Assembly (NCBI GenBank): GCA_038211295.1
Contig: JBBQVS010000006.1
Location: 40,898 to 104,897, forward strand
Direction of reading: 5' to 3'
DNA from: JBBQVS01 sp038211295
GTDB lineage: Bacteria; Chloroflexota; Ktedonobacteria; Ktedonobacterales; Ktedonobacteraceae
Length of the DNA: 64,000 nucleotides
The position numbers and the translations under genes were made by a program. Under the pieces are notes generated by a model that was given only the letters and a program-made list of their open reading frames with translations, was not told the DNA's origin and did no database searches. Positions 35,244 to 43,984 of the stretch are shown here, piece after piece. Every line of letters starts with the position of its first letter. Position 1 is the stretch's first letter.

Positions 35244-36124
35244 GTATGCCGTTAGAGTCTAGCTTGACAAAACAGCAAGCGCGACCTCGCCATATTGAGG
35301 CACAACGTATAAAACACAACTGGCGGTTCTACATCTTCGCTATACCTTTTACGCTGCTATGGCTCCTTCCAGTTTTTGGCGTCATTCTTACCTCTATTCG
35401 CTCAAAAGAAGACATTCTTTATAACGGCTATATCGCTCTGCCTGCACATATTACCTTCTCGTCATATATCGAGGCATGGGTCGCGGGCAACGTGAGCGTC
35501 TATCTGCTCAACAGTTTTTTGATTACGATACCCGCGCTTTTCGCGACCATCTTTCTCTCTTCTCTTTCAGCATATGCCCTTGCACGTATCCGCTTTCGAG
35601 GCAGTCGCTGGATTTTGATGCTGTACATTTCGGGCATGATGTTGCCATACCAGATTATTATTTTGCCCGTCTTCCAGCTTAGCGTCGCACTGGGCGTTTA
35701 TAACACGCTCTGGGCGGTTATCCTGGTGCATACCGCGTTTCAGATGGCTTTTTGTACCTTTGTATTGCGAAACTTCATGGTCACGCTCCCCGGTGAGGTT
35801 ATGGAGGCCGCACGTATGGATGGTTGTACTGACTTTGGCATCTACCGCCGCATCGTTATGCCTCTGACTCTGCCAGCACTGGCGGCTCTGGCGACCCTTG
35901 AGTTCACCTGGATCTTCAACGATTTCATCTGGTCGCTCGTCTTGCTCCAAGACGACTCGCTGCGCCCTATCACTGCTGGTCTCGCGACCCTGATCGGGCA
36001 ATATAACACGAATTGGAGTGTGGTCGTGGCGGGTTCACTTATCGCCAGTGTGCCAACAATGATTGTTTTTGTGCTGCTACAACGCTACTTCATTCAGGGC
36101 CTGACAATGGGTTCGGTCAAGTGA
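35240..36124 (+). CDS. Sugar ABC transporter permease (MalG/UgpE type)
   Basis: 294 residues, six helices and the EAA loop MEAARMDGCTDFGIYRRIVMPLTLPALAALATL. The start ATG overlaps the stop of the first permease (ATGA), a sign of coupled synthesis of the heterodimer. The pair imports the sugar delivered by the binding protein at 32849-34192. No further gene of the set follows, as the helicase has its own promoter. Confidence 0.9.
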   Translation: MSMPLESSLTKQQARPRHIEAQRIKHNWRFYIFAIPFTLLWLLPVFGVILTSIRSKEDILYNGYIALPAHITFSSYIEAWVAGNVSVYLLNSFLITIPALFATIFLSSLSAYALARIRFRGSRWILMLYISGMMLPYQIIILPVFQLSVALGVYNTLWAVILVHTAFQMAFCTFVLRNFMVTLPGEVMEAARMDGCTDFGIYRRIVMPLTLPALAALATLEFTWIFNDFIWSLVLLQDDSLRPITAGLATLIGQYNTNWSVVVAGSLIASVPTMIVFVLLQRYFIQGLTMGSVK

Positions 36125-36159
36125 AGGAGTCCAGATGTTTGTGTGGGGTTCCATGAGAG

Positions 36160-36189
36160 TTGCCAACGCGAGTGGGAACGTGCTATAGT
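36160..36189 (+). promoter_or_regulatory. Promoter of the UvrD-like helicase gene
   Basis: TTGCCA (36160-36165), 18 bases, TATAGT (36184-36189) with an extended TGC before the -10 box. Confidence 0.5.
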
Positions 36190-36240
36190 GTGTCGCGTGA
36201 CGAACATCAGCAACTTGGAACGTAGGAAGAAGATTGCAGC

Positions 36241-38517
36241 ATGGCCTCTCAGGGATCGCGACCTAAACCGACAACTCGTACAACTCCACCACTCATTCAA
36301 CTCACCGCCAATCCGCAGCAGATCGCCGCAATCGCGCACACAAATGGGCCGGCAGCGTTTGTGGCGGCGGCTGGCACCGGCAAAACGACGATTCTGGTAC
36401 AACGTCTGGTGCGCCTGATTGCCGATGAAAAGGTAGCTCCTGAAGCGATTCTCTGCGTTACGTTTACTCGTGCCGCCGCTGACGAAATGGAGAAACGCGC
36501 GTTAAAAGCTCTTAAAGGGCGCGGCTTCATCGCAAAGGATGTCAAGGGGTTGCGCGTCGTCACTTTTCATGGTCTGGGACACCATATGCTGCGCGAGAAG
36601 CTCGAATGGACGCCGCAAGAACTTAATCAGCATCTCATCAGTGGCGAGCCACGTCAATGGTTGGCGGAAGACATCATTCGTCCCTGGCGTAGTGATCGTT
36701 CGCGTGGTATGAACTGGGAGGTTGAGATCGCCGACTTGCTCAGCGCGGTTGACCGAGCTAAAGAAGCAATGATAAAGCCCGAAGCCTCGGCAGACTTCTT
36801 CCATTCACACCTGTGCGTAGAAATAGACCTTGCGGAACGCTATCAAGATTTTTTTACGCGCTACGAACAGACCAAACGCAAAGATAAGCTATACGACCTG
36901 TCCGATCTTATCTACGTTCCCCTGTCGCTACTTGAGAGTAGCCCCAAGTTTCGCAAAACGTGGCAGGGGAAATACACGTACTTGCAGGTTGATGAGACAC
37001 AGGACACCAACCCGTCGCAATACAAAATGATTCAGCATATCGCCGCGCCAAAAAATAATGTCGTTGTCGTTGGCGACCCCGATCAGGCCATCTATCAATT
37101 TCGCGGTGCAAGTCCAGAAGCCTCTATTCTCTCGTTCAAGGAGATGTACCCCAAAGGCATCATCTATCACATCGAACATAACTACCGTTCGACGCCACAA
37201 ATACTCACTGCTGCGAACAAGCTGATTGGACACAACGAAACCACACCCGGCTTTGAAAAGGTATTGCGCCCAACGCAGCCCGATGGCGGCCCCGTCACAG
37301 TCACCGCTTACGAGGATCAAGAACGCGAGGCCGACGGTATCGCGACCCGCATAGCATCGCTTACGAAAACGTGGCGAGAGCAACACGAAGACCTGTCGTT
37401 TCAAGATATTTTTGTGCTTTCGCGTACAAATTTTCATCTCGCCTCGGTTGAAATCGCACTGGCCCGCAATGGTATTCCCTACCGCACAGTTGGCGGCTCG
37501 TCGTTTTTCAAGCGTAAAACCACCCGCGACATACTGGCATATCTTGCGCTACTCGACGGTGTGCGCGTTCATCAGGAGTATCTCGCGGCCCGCACCAGTT
37601 CCACGCCACAAAAATGGGACGACGTTTTCACGCCAATTCATTGTGGTGAACACAACATGGCGTTCCGGGCGGTAGCGAATATTCCTTCGCGCGAGTATTT
37701 CGCTCACACAACCAAAACCTCGCATCGCTTCACGCCTATGTTCTTTGGCACACTTATGGCTCATGCGGGGGGGCGGCCACTGCTCCAATACTGTGAGGAA
37801 CACAGCTACACAATAGCGGCGGAGTACCAGCTTGGCGTAAAAGATTTTGTTGCACTCATTCAGCGTGTCTATAAGCAATGTAACAATAAGCCTGCGCAAG
37901 CCATCACCCTGCTACGACAGTTCGCCTACGATATGCACCTGCGCCACTGTGATGGTCGCCACAACGAGAGCGAGGAGGAGACCGAGACAACCGCGCCGAA
38001 AGAAGAGGTCAAGCTAGAGGGTCGCTATGACGAGTTAGAAGAGTTGGCGCAGATTGCACAGAGACATCACACGATACGCCACTTTCTTACCGCGATGACG
38101 CGACTCAAAGAACAGGCGGAAGAGAGTAGTAAAAACAAAAGGGATTGCGTAAACCTGATGACGATTCACAAAGCAAAGGGGTTAGAAAGCCCAGTTGTCT
38201 TTGTGCTGGGTCTCACCGAGGGCATCTTTCCACATCGCCGCTCCTATACGCTGGCAGAAGACGGGCCGATTGTCCCCACGGGAATAGCTGAGGAACGCCG
38301 TCTGGCGTATGTTGCGTACACGCGAGCACAAAAACACCTCTTTCTCTCGTCTATTTTACGGTATCGTGGCAGCGATGCCATCGCCTCACGCTTCATCGAA
38401 GAGGCGGGACTGACGCCAATCGATGAAGATGGCGTACTCAATCCCTACCTCTTCCATCATGACGGAACTATTAGAGAGTTGAGTCCACTGGTGACGACAC
38501 CCACGTTGTTTGAATAG
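36241..38517 (+). CDS. UvrD/PcrA-family superfamily 1 DNA helicase
   Basis: 758 residues with SF1A motifs: Q-motif region LTANPQQIAAIAHTNGPAAFVAAAGTGKTT (Walker A 45-49), motif Ia LCVTFTRAAADEM, motif II VDETQDTN, motif III VVGDPDQAIYQFRGA, motif IV YRSTPQIL, motif V INLMTIHKAKGLE (as VNLMTIHKAKGLE) and motif VI ERRLAYVAYTRA. It unwinds DNA 3' to 5' with ATP, in repair or in restart of replication. It is slightly longer than PcrA, with a charged insert at about 580-600 (ESEEETETTAPKEE). The ATG at 36241 has AGGAAGAAG upstream. Confidence 0.92.
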   Translation: MASQGSRPKPTTRTTPPLIQLTANPQQIAAIAHTNGPAAFVAAAGTGKTTILVQRLVRLIADEKVAPEAILCVTFTRAAADEMEKRALKALKGRGFIAKDVKGLRVVTFHGLGHHMLREKLEWTPQELNQHLISGEPRQWLAEDIIRPWRSDRSRGMNWEVEIADLLSAVDRAKEAMIKPEASADFFHSHLCVEIDLAERYQDFFTRYEQTKRKDKLYDLSDLIYVPLSLLESSPKFRKTWQGKYTYLQVDETQDTNPSQYKMIQHIAAPKNNVVVVGDPDQAIYQFRGASPEASILSFKEMYPKGIIYHIEHNYRSTPQILTAANKLIGHNETTPGFEKVLRPTQPDGGPVTVTAYEDQEREADGIATRIASLTKTWREQHEDLSFQDIFVLSRTNFHLASVEIALARNGIPYRTVGGSSFFKRKTTRDILAYLALLDGVRVHQEYLAARTSSTPQKWDDVFTPIHCGEHNMAFRAVANIPSREYFAHTTKTSHRFTPMFFGTLMAHAGGRPLLQYCEEHSYTIAAEYQLGVKDFVALIQRVYKQCNNKPAQAITLLRQFAYDMHLRHCDGRHNESEEETETTAPKEEVKLEGRYDELEELAQIAQRHHTIRHFLTAMTRLKEQAEESSKNKRDCVNLMTIHKAKGLESPVVFVLGLTEGIFPHRRSYTLAEDGPIVPTGIAEERRLAYVAYTRAQKHLFLSSILRYRGSDAIASRFIEEAGLTPIDEDGVLNPYLFHHDGTIRELSPLVTTPTLFE

Positions 38518-38548
38518 TGACGCTGTTATTATACTTCGCACCCTTGCG

Positions 38549-39463
38549 CTACTTTTTTGCGGTTTCTGCGCCTTTATCGAGCATTGGACGAAGATACAGA
38601 TAGAACGCCTGAGCCGAGCGCGAAAGCTGTTTCTCCGCACGCCGAATAAGGCTCAGTTGGGGACGCAGGTCAAGCCCGTCAACAGGCAAATGAATAAGGT
38701 CTCCATTGGCTACTTCACGCCTCACGGTGAGGTACGAAACCATTGCGGCTCCCACACCGCTCATGACCATTTGCTTGATTGCTTCGTTGTCTGTCAGTGT
38801 TAGCAGAGGTTGGACTTTCACGTCATAGCGGTGCAGCGCGTTCTCAATAACTTCGCGAATACCACTTCCCTGCTCTCGTGACAAGAGTTCGCGGTTCGCG
38901 AGCATTGCAGGCAACACAATAGGAGCCTCATTCCAATGGTGTGTAGGTGCAACAACCAGAATAAGCTCATCATATGCGAACATCTCGATGTGTAGCCCAG
39001 ATGGAAGCTTCGCGGGGTCGCTTTCCACCAATCCGAGGTCAAGCTTCCAGTTCAGCATCTCTTCCACAATCTCGCGAGAATTGAGAATGGAGATATGAAG
39101 TGTCACCTGAGGATAGCGTAGTCGAAAACGCGCCACGAGTGGCGGAAGCAAGTAAACGCCCGTTGTTGTGTTAGCCGCGATTGTAACCTCACCCGCGCCA
39201 ACTTCCCGCACGGCATTCAGTGCCTCATCTAGTTGATGTTCAAGCGCGAATATTTGCCGTGCGTATCTCTGCACGACACGACCCGCATGTGTCAGCGCGA
39301 TACGCCTTCCCTGTCGTTCAAGCAATTCTAGTCCAATCTCCTGCTCCAAACATTGAACAGTTTTCGTTACTGCGGGTTGACTTAGACCTAGTTCCTCAGC
39401 TGCATGTGTCACATGCTCTAGTTCTGCTACCTTTAGAAAGACGCGTAGGTTCTGTAAATTCAT
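38549..39463 (-). CDS. LysR-family transcriptional regulator
   Basis: 304 residues: a winged HTH at the start (MNLQNLRVFLKVAELEHVTHAAEELGLSQPAVTKTVQCLEQEIGLELLERQGRRIALTHAGRVV) and a two-lobed effector domain from residue 90. The pattern resembles CysL/RuBisCO operon-type regulators. A second ATG is directly upstream at 39466; GGAGGG fits the one at 39463. It faces away from the zinc-ribbon gene, but the adjacent target is not obvious. Confidence 0.9.
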   Translation of the reverse strand: MNLQNLRVFLKVAELEHVTHAAEELGLSQPAVTKTVQCLEQEIGLELLERQGRRIALTHAGRVVQRYARQIFALEHQLDEALNAVREVGAGEVTIAANTTTGVYLLPPLVARFRLRYPQVTLHISILNSREIVEEMLNWKLDLGLVESDPAKLPSGLHIEMFAYDELILVVAPTHHWNEAPIVLPAMLANRELLSREQGSGIREVIENALHRYDVKVQPLLTLTDNEAIKQMVMSGVGAAMVSYLTVRREVANGDLIHLPVDGLDLRPQLSLIRRAEKQLSRSAQAFYLYLRPMLDKGAETAKK

Positions 39464-39561
39464 CATCCCTCCAGAGTAGTACGCTCACCCTTTCTCAGGA
39501 GAACATAGCACTTCCGTGATAATAGAAACAAGTACGAAAGCATCCCGCATAGTGTATAGTC

Positions 39562-39590
39562 TCGACAGCAAAAACGCTTTATGGGATAAT
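39562..39590 (+). promoter_or_regulatory. Putative promoter between LysR and zinc-ribbon genes
   Basis: TCGACA (39562-39567), 17 bases, GATAAT (39585-39590), about 88 bases before the zinc-ribbon ATG. Confidence 0.4.
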
Positions 39591-39677
39591 GCAAATACAA
39601 ACGCTTTTCCTTGTTCTATACTGTCTACTATACCTGCATTTTTTACAGAATAGTGCTTTTTCAGGAGATACACTTTC

Positions 39678-40223
39678 ATGGCAGCATGTACTCGCTGTGG
39701 CTTCCAGCTAAATGGGACGCAAACTCATTGTGAACATTGTGGCATGTTTTTGCCAGCACTCGCCGTATATAATCCAGCACAACCTGAATATGATGTCCCA
39801 CCACAGGCAATATCGTATCAAGAACCTAAATTTGTGGCAGCACCTCCACCTCCTCCGACAACATCCTCTCTCATAAGAGGAGTACAAACGTTCTTCGCCT
39901 TCATTGGACTGTGTATCGCCGCGTTTGGTGCCTTTTCCAGCCTGAGTGAACATATAGATGTCGGTATTGCCTTTCTGCTGGGACTCGCGATACTCGTTGG
40001 CGGTCTAATCTACGCATGTCTACTACTCTTTGTGAAAAAAATGCCGCCACATCTACGACAATGGCAACGCCTCGTTGGTTGGGTGGTCGCAAGCTTCGTT
40101 TGCGTGGTCATGCTCTTTGCGACAGCCATACTCTTTCAAGCATCTAAACCTGCAATGGGCGTAAGCTTTGGTACAACGTTTTTCCTCTATGGTCTTGTGC
40201 TAGCTACCCTCGCCGTGTGGTAA
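39678..40223 (+). CDS. Zinc-ribbon membrane protein
   Basis: 181 residues: an N-terminal zinc ribbon (CTRC at 4-7, CEHC at 18-21), a Pro-rich linker (VAAPPPPPTTSS) and four membrane segments after residue 66. Family unknown. CAGGAG stands ten bases before the ATG. The same zinc-ribbon plus membrane theme recurs in the Ktedonobacteria-type proteomes and in the GTPase at 2972. It precedes the GH26 gene by 115 bases and may not be related to it. Confidence 0.65.
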   Translation: MAACTRCGFQLNGTQTHCEHCGMFLPALAVYNPAQPEYDVPPQAISYQEPKFVAAPPPPPTTSSLIRGVQTFFAFIGLCIAAFGAFSSLSEHIDVGIAFLLGLAILVGGLIYACLLLFVKKMPPHLRQWQRLVGWVVASFVCVVMLFATAILFQASKPAMGVSFGTTFFLYGLVLATLAVW

Positions 40224-40338
40224 AAGGCATTCCCACTGAGTTGCGATGGAAACGCCTCAAGATATATTCACAAGAGACGATGTACAAGAACAGAGCATCT
40301 TTTTATCGTCTTTAGTATTCAAACAGCGAGGATTATCT

Positions 40339-41412
40339 ATGCAGCGCATCTCTTTCCAGAGCCATGTAGCGGTTTCGCTCTTGCTTCTTTCATTCTTTGT
40401 GCTTACTGCTGGTGGCTTCCCTACCCCCCACATGCCGCAACGACAGGTGAATACATCACCGCAAATGCCGAGTATCTACTATGGTGTTCATGCGACAAGC
40501 TGGCTACGCAACCTCACCCCCGTTACAACTTTTGAGCAAGATACGAAAAAGCCCGTCTCTATTGTGATGTGGTATCAGGGTTGGGGCGCGGCAAAAGAGC
40601 GGGAATTTGAGCCAAGCTGGATGGATAATGTCCGCTCGCATGGCTCCATTCCTTCTATCACCTGGGAGCCACAGGACTACACGAAGGGCGTAAATCAACC
40701 TATGTACTCGTTGCAAAGTATTCTCAATGGCTCGCATGACGAGTACATCACGCAGTGGGCGAACGCGTCGAAAGCATGGGGCCATCCCTACTTTCTCCGC
40801 TTCGCACCAGAAATGAATGGCTACTGGTTCCCCTGGTCAGAGCTAGTAAATGGGAACAAAGCGGGGCAGTACGTACAGGCATGGCACCATGTTCACGACA
40901 TCTTTACCAGAGCGGGGGCAACAAACGTGACATGGGTCTGGTGTCCCAATATCGCTTTTCCTGGCAATATTCCAATGGAAGAACTGTACCCTGGTGCCGC
41001 ATACGTTGATTGGATGGGCATGGATGGCTACAATTGGGCGTATGTGGGTGCGCGCCACCAACCCAAAACCTTCGCGCAGCTTTTTCAGAAAACCTATAGC
41101 ATTTTCCTCAAGATGGCTCCCAACAAGCCAATGATGATTGCCGAAACAGCCTGCACAGACAAGCAAGTCAATGAAGCGGGGTGGATTGCTGACGCCTTCA
41201 CGGTGCAGCTTCCCAAATACTTTCCACAGGTCAAAGCGTTTGTCTGGTTCAATCAAAACAAAGAGACCGACTGGCGTATCGAGTCATCAGCCACCACACA
41301 GGCCGCTTTCGCTAGTGCTATCGGGTCAGCACGCTATGCGACCAATGTATACGCACACCTGAACATCTCGCCTATCCCAGACCCACAGCAGGCAACATCG
41401 GCTAAACGATAA
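40339..41412 (+). CDS. Secreted GH26-like glycoside hydrolase, copy 1
   Basis: A signal peptide (VAVSLLLLSFFVLTAGG) leads to a 320-residue (beta/alpha)8 domain with FLRFAPEMNGYWFPWS (acid/base Glu158) and MMIAETAC (nucleophile Glu269), the GH26 beta-mannanase/beta-1,3-1,4-glucanase pattern. The usual RxxHEMNG has Pro in place of His here. The ATG at 40339 has GAGGATTATCT before it; the frame to 40246 is too long. The paralogue at 41502-42542 lies tail to tail. Likely acts on mannan or exopolysaccharide outside the cell. Confidence 0.8.
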   Translation: MQRISFQSHVAVSLLLLSFFVLTAGGFPTPHMPQRQVNTSPQMPSIYYGVHATSWLRNLTPVTTFEQDTKKPVSIVMWYQGWGAAKEREFEPSWMDNVRSHGSIPSITWEPQDYTKGVNQPMYSLQSILNGSHDEYITQWANASKAWGHPYFLRFAPEMNGYWFPWSELVNGNKAGQYVQAWHHVHDIFTRAGATNVTWVWCPNIAFPGNIPMEELYPGAAYVDWMGMDGYNWAYVGARHQPKTFAQLFQKTYSIFLKMAPNKPMMIAETACTDKQVNEAGWIADAFTVQLPKYFPQVKAFVWFNQNKETDWRIESSATTQAAFASAIGSARYATNVYAHLNISPIPDPQQATSAKR

Positions 41413-41436
41413 TCCTCTTCTCTCCTCTTTTCGTTA

Positions 41437-41470
41437 AATGGGTTAGAAGATGCATCTCTTCTAGCCCATT
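41437..41470. terminator. Hairpin between the two GH26 genes
   Basis: A 14-bp stem with one G-T pair (41437-41450 with 41457-41470; AATGGGTTAGAAGA arm) and a 6-base loop in the gap between convergent paralogues. Confidence 0.65.
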
Positions 41471-41501
41471 ATTTACGTTCGGTACTTCACCGATATTTGT
41501 G

Positions 41502-42542
41502 TTACCTACCAGGGACAGGAATTGGCGACAGAGACAGTTTCCCATAGGCGTTTGTCGCATAACGGTTAGAAGAAAGTGCGCGAACAAACGCTGTCTGGCT
41601 CCTTGCCGAAGACTCTGCCCGCCAATCGGTCTCCTTATTTTCGTTGAACCAGATTACCGCCCTGACCCGCGGGAAGTATTGGGGAAGCTGCACCGTGAAG
41701 GCGTCCGTTATCCAAGCCGCTTTGTTGCCGTGCTGTTCAGCCGATGCTGTCTCCGCGATCATCAGTGGTTTGTTGGGCGCAAGCGTAGTAACATCGTTAT
41801 ATGTCTGGCGAAAGACTTGCGCGAATGACTGCCAGCCCTTTCCCGCTACACCGCCCCAGTTGTAGCCATCTATGCCCACCCAATCCACATATGCGCCACC
41901 GGGATAGAGTCCTTTAAGGGCAGTACCATGTACAAATTCTGTATTTGGTGACCAGACCCATGTTACGTTTTTCACGCTCAGTTTTGCGAATATATCGTGA
42001 ACGTGGTGCCATGCCTGCACGTACTGCCCCGCTTTATTGCCGTTCGCTGACTCTGACCAGGGATACCAGAAACCGTTCATCTCATGAGCAAAGCGGAGAA
42101 AGTAGGGATGTCCCCACGCTTTCGACGCGTTCGCCCACTGCGTGATGTACTCATCATGTGAGCCATTGAGAATACTTTGCAACGAGTACGTAGGTTGATT
42201 TACGCCCTGTGTATACAGCCAGGGTTCCCATGTGACCATCGGAATCGAGCCATGTGTACGCACGGTATTCATCCAACTTGGCTCGAAGTTTTGTGTGCCA
42301 TCTTGCATCCCCCAACCTTGATACCACATCACAATAGATGCAGCTTTATGGGTATTTTTTTCAAACAAGGCTACCGATGCACTATCTTGTACGCTCCCCG
42401 CCACATGTACACCATAATATACTGCTGATTGTGTCGCCCCCACTGGAGAGGTTTTTGGCCCCAAAAACAGCAGCAAAAGTGGCAAAAGCGACAGGAGATA
42501 GCGAAATTTATGTACTGGCGAAAGATTGTACTTATGTTGCAT
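41502..42542 (-). CDS. Secreted GH26-like glycoside hydrolase, copy 2
   Basis: This 346-residue paralogue of the gene at 40339 has its own signal peptide (LLSLLPLLLLFLG), FLRFAHEMNGFWYPWS (acid/base Glu154, with the usual His) and LMIAETAS (nucleophile Glu264). The ATG at 42542 (GAGG upstream) is used; the frame to 42659 is rejected. Part of the coding DNA, at 42105-42184, is nearly identical to 40716-40795 of copy 1, while the ends are more different, as expected after local gene conversion. Substrate is likely a mannan or mixed-link glucan. Confidence 0.82.
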   Translation of the reverse strand: MQHKYNLSPVHKFRYLLSLLPLLLLFLGPKTSPVGATQSAVYYGVHVAGSVQDSASVALFEKNTHKAASIVMWYQGWGMQDGTQNFEPSWMNTVRTHGSIPMVTWEPWLYTQGVNQPTYSLQSILNGSHDEYITQWANASKAWGHPYFLRFAHEMNGFWYPWSESANGNKAGQYVQAWHHVHDIFAKLSVKNVTWVWSPNTEFVHGTALKGLYPGGAYVDWVGIDGYNWGGVAGKGWQSFAQVFRQTYNDVTTLAPNKPLMIAETASAEQHGNKAAWITDAFTVQLPQYFPRVRAVIWFNENKETDWRAESSARSQTAFVRALSSNRYATNAYGKLSLSPIPVPGR

Positions 42543-42760
42543 AGCATACCCTCGTTCTGACAATAGCGTGAGAAGCGACAAAACATCCATGCATATTGCT
42601 CGCTGTATCAATGGTAGAGAGTACAGTTCGCAAGCTTCTGGTTTCACGAAAACATACACATATTTATCTATGCAAAGTATGGTAGATTTGGAGAGGGAAA
42701 GGAAGGGAAAGAGCGTTGCGATGTAGTTGAGATGTGGTTATGAAATATGTTTTACACAAC

Positions 42761-42790
42761 GAGGACGACAACGCGGTGGTTGTCGCCCTC
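42761..42790. terminator. Hairpin after the GH113-like gene
   Basis: GAGGACGACAAC (42761-42772) pairs with GTTGTCGCCCTC (42779-42790), one mismatch, near the stop of the minus-strand gene. Confidence 0.5.
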
Positions 42791-42815
42791 TTGCGCCATA
42801 AAAACACGGATAACG

Positions 42816-43946
42816 TCACGCTAATTTTACGGTATACCATTGATGAAGTACGCCGGCAGCAGCACGCTGATTGGGTTCAAACCATTGAAAAGACCACGCC
42901 CAGAAGAAGATGCCAGTGATAGACGAGTCATCTACACTGTTCATCAGAGCCGCGCGGTATGCCGCCGCCTGTTGCTCATCATCTATCGCGGAGTGCGTAT
43001 CTTTCTCCCAGGGGTTATAGAGAGCATCTGAGCTACTGCGGTATCCAATCTCCGAAATTAAAACAGGTTTCCCAACCTGCCGCGACAGCATATCCAGCTG
43101 CACTTTAATCTTCGTGCGCCATAACATTGGCACAACATTTGGGTCAAGTCGCTGCCGTACTGTCGTTAGTGGAAAGTACGTTGAGACACCGATGTACGCG
43201 AGCCGTGCGTCATGCATCCATGCTTGAACAGGAATAGCAACGGAAGACCAATTCATATCATAGGTCAACAGTCCCGAAAACGTGTCACGTATCTGACCGA
43301 TCAGATGTTCCCATACAGATGGCACAACAAATTGAAGATTTTCATACTCGGTTCCAATCGCCAACTGTTCCGCACCCGCCGCTTCCGCCGCCGCAACATA
43401 GGGTTGATACACACTCCAGTAGCTATCAAACCATTGCTGGGCCTCCACCGTTGTCGCGAAACGAATATCGCCACACCAGAGTAGCGCACCTTGTGCATTT
43501 ACGCCTTCTACGGTCAACAAAGGCACAACAAAGACATGGTAATGCATCGCACGAGCGGTACGTATACCCTCTGCAAATGCTTCAGGTGTTGGCGTCTTCT
43601 GGGTAGTTCGCACCGTTGTCGAGGTAAGCGACGATTGATAGAAATTCACAGTCATCTCTATCCATTTGGCCCCCGTCTGCGTCTGAATGCCCTGCAAGCC
43701 TGCCGCCCAATTCTTATCTTTAGCACTATATGCGGTAGTGTTCCACTGTGGAAATACCATGCCCGCCTGAAATGTTGGTCGATGTATCGGCTCTATTGGC
43801 TCTACCACCTGACGGGGTGGCGTGATATATGCGGCAACCGCCGACCAGGGATTCGCGCCACTCAGTAGCACGAATTGCAAGTAGATACCCAGTGCCAGCA
43901 CAAGAACAAACACTCGTAGTCGATATCGTGTAAAAAATTGTCCCAT
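42816..43946 (-). CDS. GH113-like membrane-anchored glycoside hydrolase
   Basis: 376 residues: one N-terminal membrane anchor or signal (VFVLVLALGIYLQFVLLSG), then a TIM-barrel with IGTEYENL (acid/base Glu200) and LISEIGYRS (nucleophile Glu299), the family 113 beta-mannanase arrangement. GAGGGG lies seven bases before the ATG. It is 38 bases downstream of the GT2 gene on the same strand, so hydrolase and synthase-like genes are co-transcribed. Many EPS clusters pair a synthase with a hydrolase for chain release. Confidence 0.75.
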   Translation of the reverse strand: MGQFFTRYRLRVFVLVLALGIYLQFVLLSGANPWSAVAAYITPPRQVVEPIEPIHRPTFQAGMVFPQWNTTAYSAKDKNWAAGLQGIQTQTGAKWIEMTVNFYQSSLTSTTVRTTQKTPTPEAFAEGIRTARAMHYHVFVVPLLTVEGVNAQGALLWCGDIRFATTVEAQQWFDSYWSVYQPYVAAAEAAGAEQLAIGTEYENLQFVVPSVWEHLIGQIRDTFSGLLTYDMNWSSVAIPVQAWMHDARLAYIGVSTYFPLTTVRQRLDPNVVPMLWRTKIKVQLDMLSRQVGKPVLISEIGYRSSSDALYNPWEKDTHSAIDDEQQAAAYRAALMNSVDDSSITGIFFWAWSFQWFEPNQRAAAGVLHQWYTVKLA

Positions 43947-43984
43947 TACAATCCCCTCATCCCCTTTTCTCTTCTCGCGATGCT

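Noticed and set aside
38510..38803. 97-codon plus frame against the LysR gene
   Set aside because: Antisense shadow of the LysR effector domain.
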